From NCBI GenBank assembly GCA_964017185.1, contig OZ024875.1, positions 29,645,456-29,709,455 of the forward strand: a stretch of DNA of 64,000 nt, read 5' to 3'. Of this stretch, positions 62,214 through 64,000 are shown piece by piece. The stretch comes from Rugalucina vietnamica (lineage: Eukaryota; Mollusca; Bivalvia; Lucinida; Lucinidae). The position numbers and the translations under genes were made by a program. The notes under the pieces were generated by a model. It was not told the origin of the DNA. It ran no database searches and was given only the letters and a program-made list of their open reading frames with translations. The stretch's first letter is position 1; each line of letters opens with the position of its first letter.

Positions 62214-63060
62214 GTTTTGTATTTGTATAAATTTATCGCCGCTTTTTTTTCTTGAACTTTGTTCATCATATCAAATTAAATAGCTTTGATTTAGATCAAT
62301 TTCAGTGGCGTTACATTCCGAATTTTAAACGATACGATATTTCGCCAGTTTTGTTTCCCGTTCTTAGGATGTATTTTTCATCCCATTCAAAATATAAAAA
62401 AAAACAAAGATTAAGGCATGTATACAAACATGGCAAATATGTGTTTTCACTTTTAGTTGACTGCTTTACAGATACTGTATATTGCGTTGGTAAACAGTGA
62501 GGAATATAAGTCTGATTTCAGAAAATTTGCTCAAAAACGACCACTTCATGTGATTATTTTTCTAACTGTATCTTAATTGCCAAACATTTTCCTGACAAGA
62601 CTGGTTAAATGTTTATGAAAGCATTTCAAGTGAAAAATCATATATACTAACTGGCAAAATTGGCAAAAACTGATAAAAAGTTAAAGCTAACAATGATATC
62701 TCCATGTGTTATAGCATATACCCATCAAATTCAACAAATTGAAGCATTTTTGTTTCAGTAACGCTGAAGTCATTTTTATTTGTCACAACAAAGTATACTA
62801 AAAGTGAAATGTGCAAGTTTTAAATATAACACATACACTTTGAAAGCAAGCTGTAACTTCAACATAGAGAGGCTTAGCTTCTAGTATATACAATGTTTAT
62901 GTTACTTTGGAACTGTCCAGAAAACATATAAACATGACCCTGCAATGCTGCATAGATATGTTTTGATAGAGATTAAGAACCAAGATAACCTATGAAACTG
63001 GCTGAACAAATTTTGTTCAATTTCTTGTCTTTATATATAAATGGTAAAAGAGATCAAACT
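62214..63060. other. intron 59, no recognised feature
   Basis: No WD40 exon could be identified; AT-rich sequence only. Confidence 0.5.
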
Positions 63061-63069
63061 CCAAGACTG

Positions 63070-64000
63070 AATTATTTGATTTTCTTTTTTTCCCGACTAG
63101 TTTCGGTGCATTACCTTTGTCAAGGGACATCAATAAACAACAATGGAGAATGATGACATCAACGTCACACGACGTCAATGACAACGACGTCAAAAAATGG
63201 CAATGACGTTGGCGTAAAAAATGGTGATTCCATAATAATAAGCACGCAGTTCAAGAAAACAGGATCTATGAAGATACATAATTACAGGCAAAATGCAATT
63301 TAAAAAAAGCTGAATAAAAATAAGGCCTGCAATAACTGTTTTAGGAAAAACATGCTAATAGTTAAAATAATACTTTGGAATTCATACCATTATGAGAAAC
63401 TGTATCTAAAACATGCATCCAAGTAGCTTCTTTTAAAAGCCTTTTCCAGTCATTTGTAACTCTATCTATTGGCATAAAAGAGAAATCTTGAATGGAGTGT
63501 CCAGCAGAATTGAAATGTTCAGAAACATTTGTGAATGTATCGGGAAAATGAACAATGTCATATTTATGATTGTTCATACGATTTGCACATTTCTGACGGG
63601 TCTGTCCGACATACTGAGCCTTACATTTTTTACATGTAATCAAGTATATTACAGATGTGGAAGTACATGAAAGATCATAGTTTATCTTATGTACTGATGC
63701 TGTGTTTGTACTGGTGAAACAGTCCGACTCATTAATAGTGGAACAATGACTACATCGCTTCCTATTTCATTTAGTAACATTGAATGAAGCAGTTTGTTTG
63801 CCCATTTTTGAGTGAACTAATATGTCATGGATATTAGTAGGCCTCTTGTAAGCAACAATAGGTTTCGATTCAAATAGACGACGTACACTTTCACTGGCTG
63901 ATATTTTAAGTAAACCCCAGTACTGATTGATAATTTTACGAAGGAGTCATACGGGTCCCCATTGCAGTTCCAAGCCTCTGGATATAATCTTCATCATTAA
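63070..64000 (-). mobile_element. Penelope-like retroelement C-terminus (GIY-YIG endonuclease)
   Basis: Minus-strand frame 63362-63643, open further upstream, reads ITCKKCKAQYVGQTRQKCAN, then FNSAGHSIQDFSFMPIDRV and WKRLLKEATWMHVL. This is the GIY-YIG nuclease found C-terminal to the RT in canonical Penelope-like elements (no LTRs). Upstream minus-strand sequence to 64000 continues the inter-domain region in degraded form. Downstream, 63100-63135 contains CTAGTTTCGGTGCATTACC, the 3' part typical of these elements. The copy is broken and cut by the window edge. Confidence 0.8.

Noticed and set aside
61671-62156. 161-codon minus-strand frame with poly-Asn
   Set aside because: The Asn run is the (ATT)n microsatellite and part overlaps exon 59 antisense; chance frame.

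Overview
The window is animal nuclear DNA: AT-rich, with short exons (55-201 nt), GT-AG introns and dense interspersed repeats. The repeat content suggests a lophotrochozoan, most likely a bivalve mollusc. It includes tRNA-headed SINEs ending in a GACGTTAAAC-like tail, repeats bounded by AGCTCACCTGAG, many palindromic MITEs, and retroelements with GIY-YIG or YISQL-type reverse transcriptases. The species call is inference.

Nearly the whole window is one plus-strand gene, an orthologue of leucine-rich repeat kinase 2 (LRRK2, a ROCO protein). I could place 59 coding exons between 2699 and 62213. Every donor/acceptor phase joins to the next, giving about 2,292 codons without a stop. Order: armadillo-type helical repeats (2699-14635), a short ankyrin segment (15519-18188), a basic Ser/Arg-rich linker with a 14-3-3-type motif (18779-29845), leucine-rich repeats (30647-36930), the Roc GTPase (37235-42195), COR (42424-45733, ending in a Cys/His cluster absent from human LRRK2), the kinase (46728-60558) and the first WD40 strands (62102-62213). 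The initiator exon is not identified, and the rest of the WD40 domain must lie beyond 64000. No other host gene was found on either strand.

Introns are largely mobile DNA. Two MITE families (here called S, with ends CATTACGAAAAC/CATCAGGAAAAC, and M, with ends TGAGCC/GGCTCA and a hairpin core) occur repeatedly. Other elements are a 5.1 kb TA-flanked inverted-repeat element (23033-28172), a 3.4 kb element with a 9-bp target duplication (46839-50208), a 3.3 kb TA-flanked element carrying a GGATATCC satellite (55405-58708), about ten truncated copies of one retroelement 3' end, and a GIY-YIG retroelement at the right edge.

The most striking pattern is that element ends lie 4-16 nt from splice sites far more often than random placement in introns would give. 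Two exons (4 and 56) also carry tandem copies of their donor-side part. These deserve checking as possible insertion-site preference or splice-site/intron remodelling.
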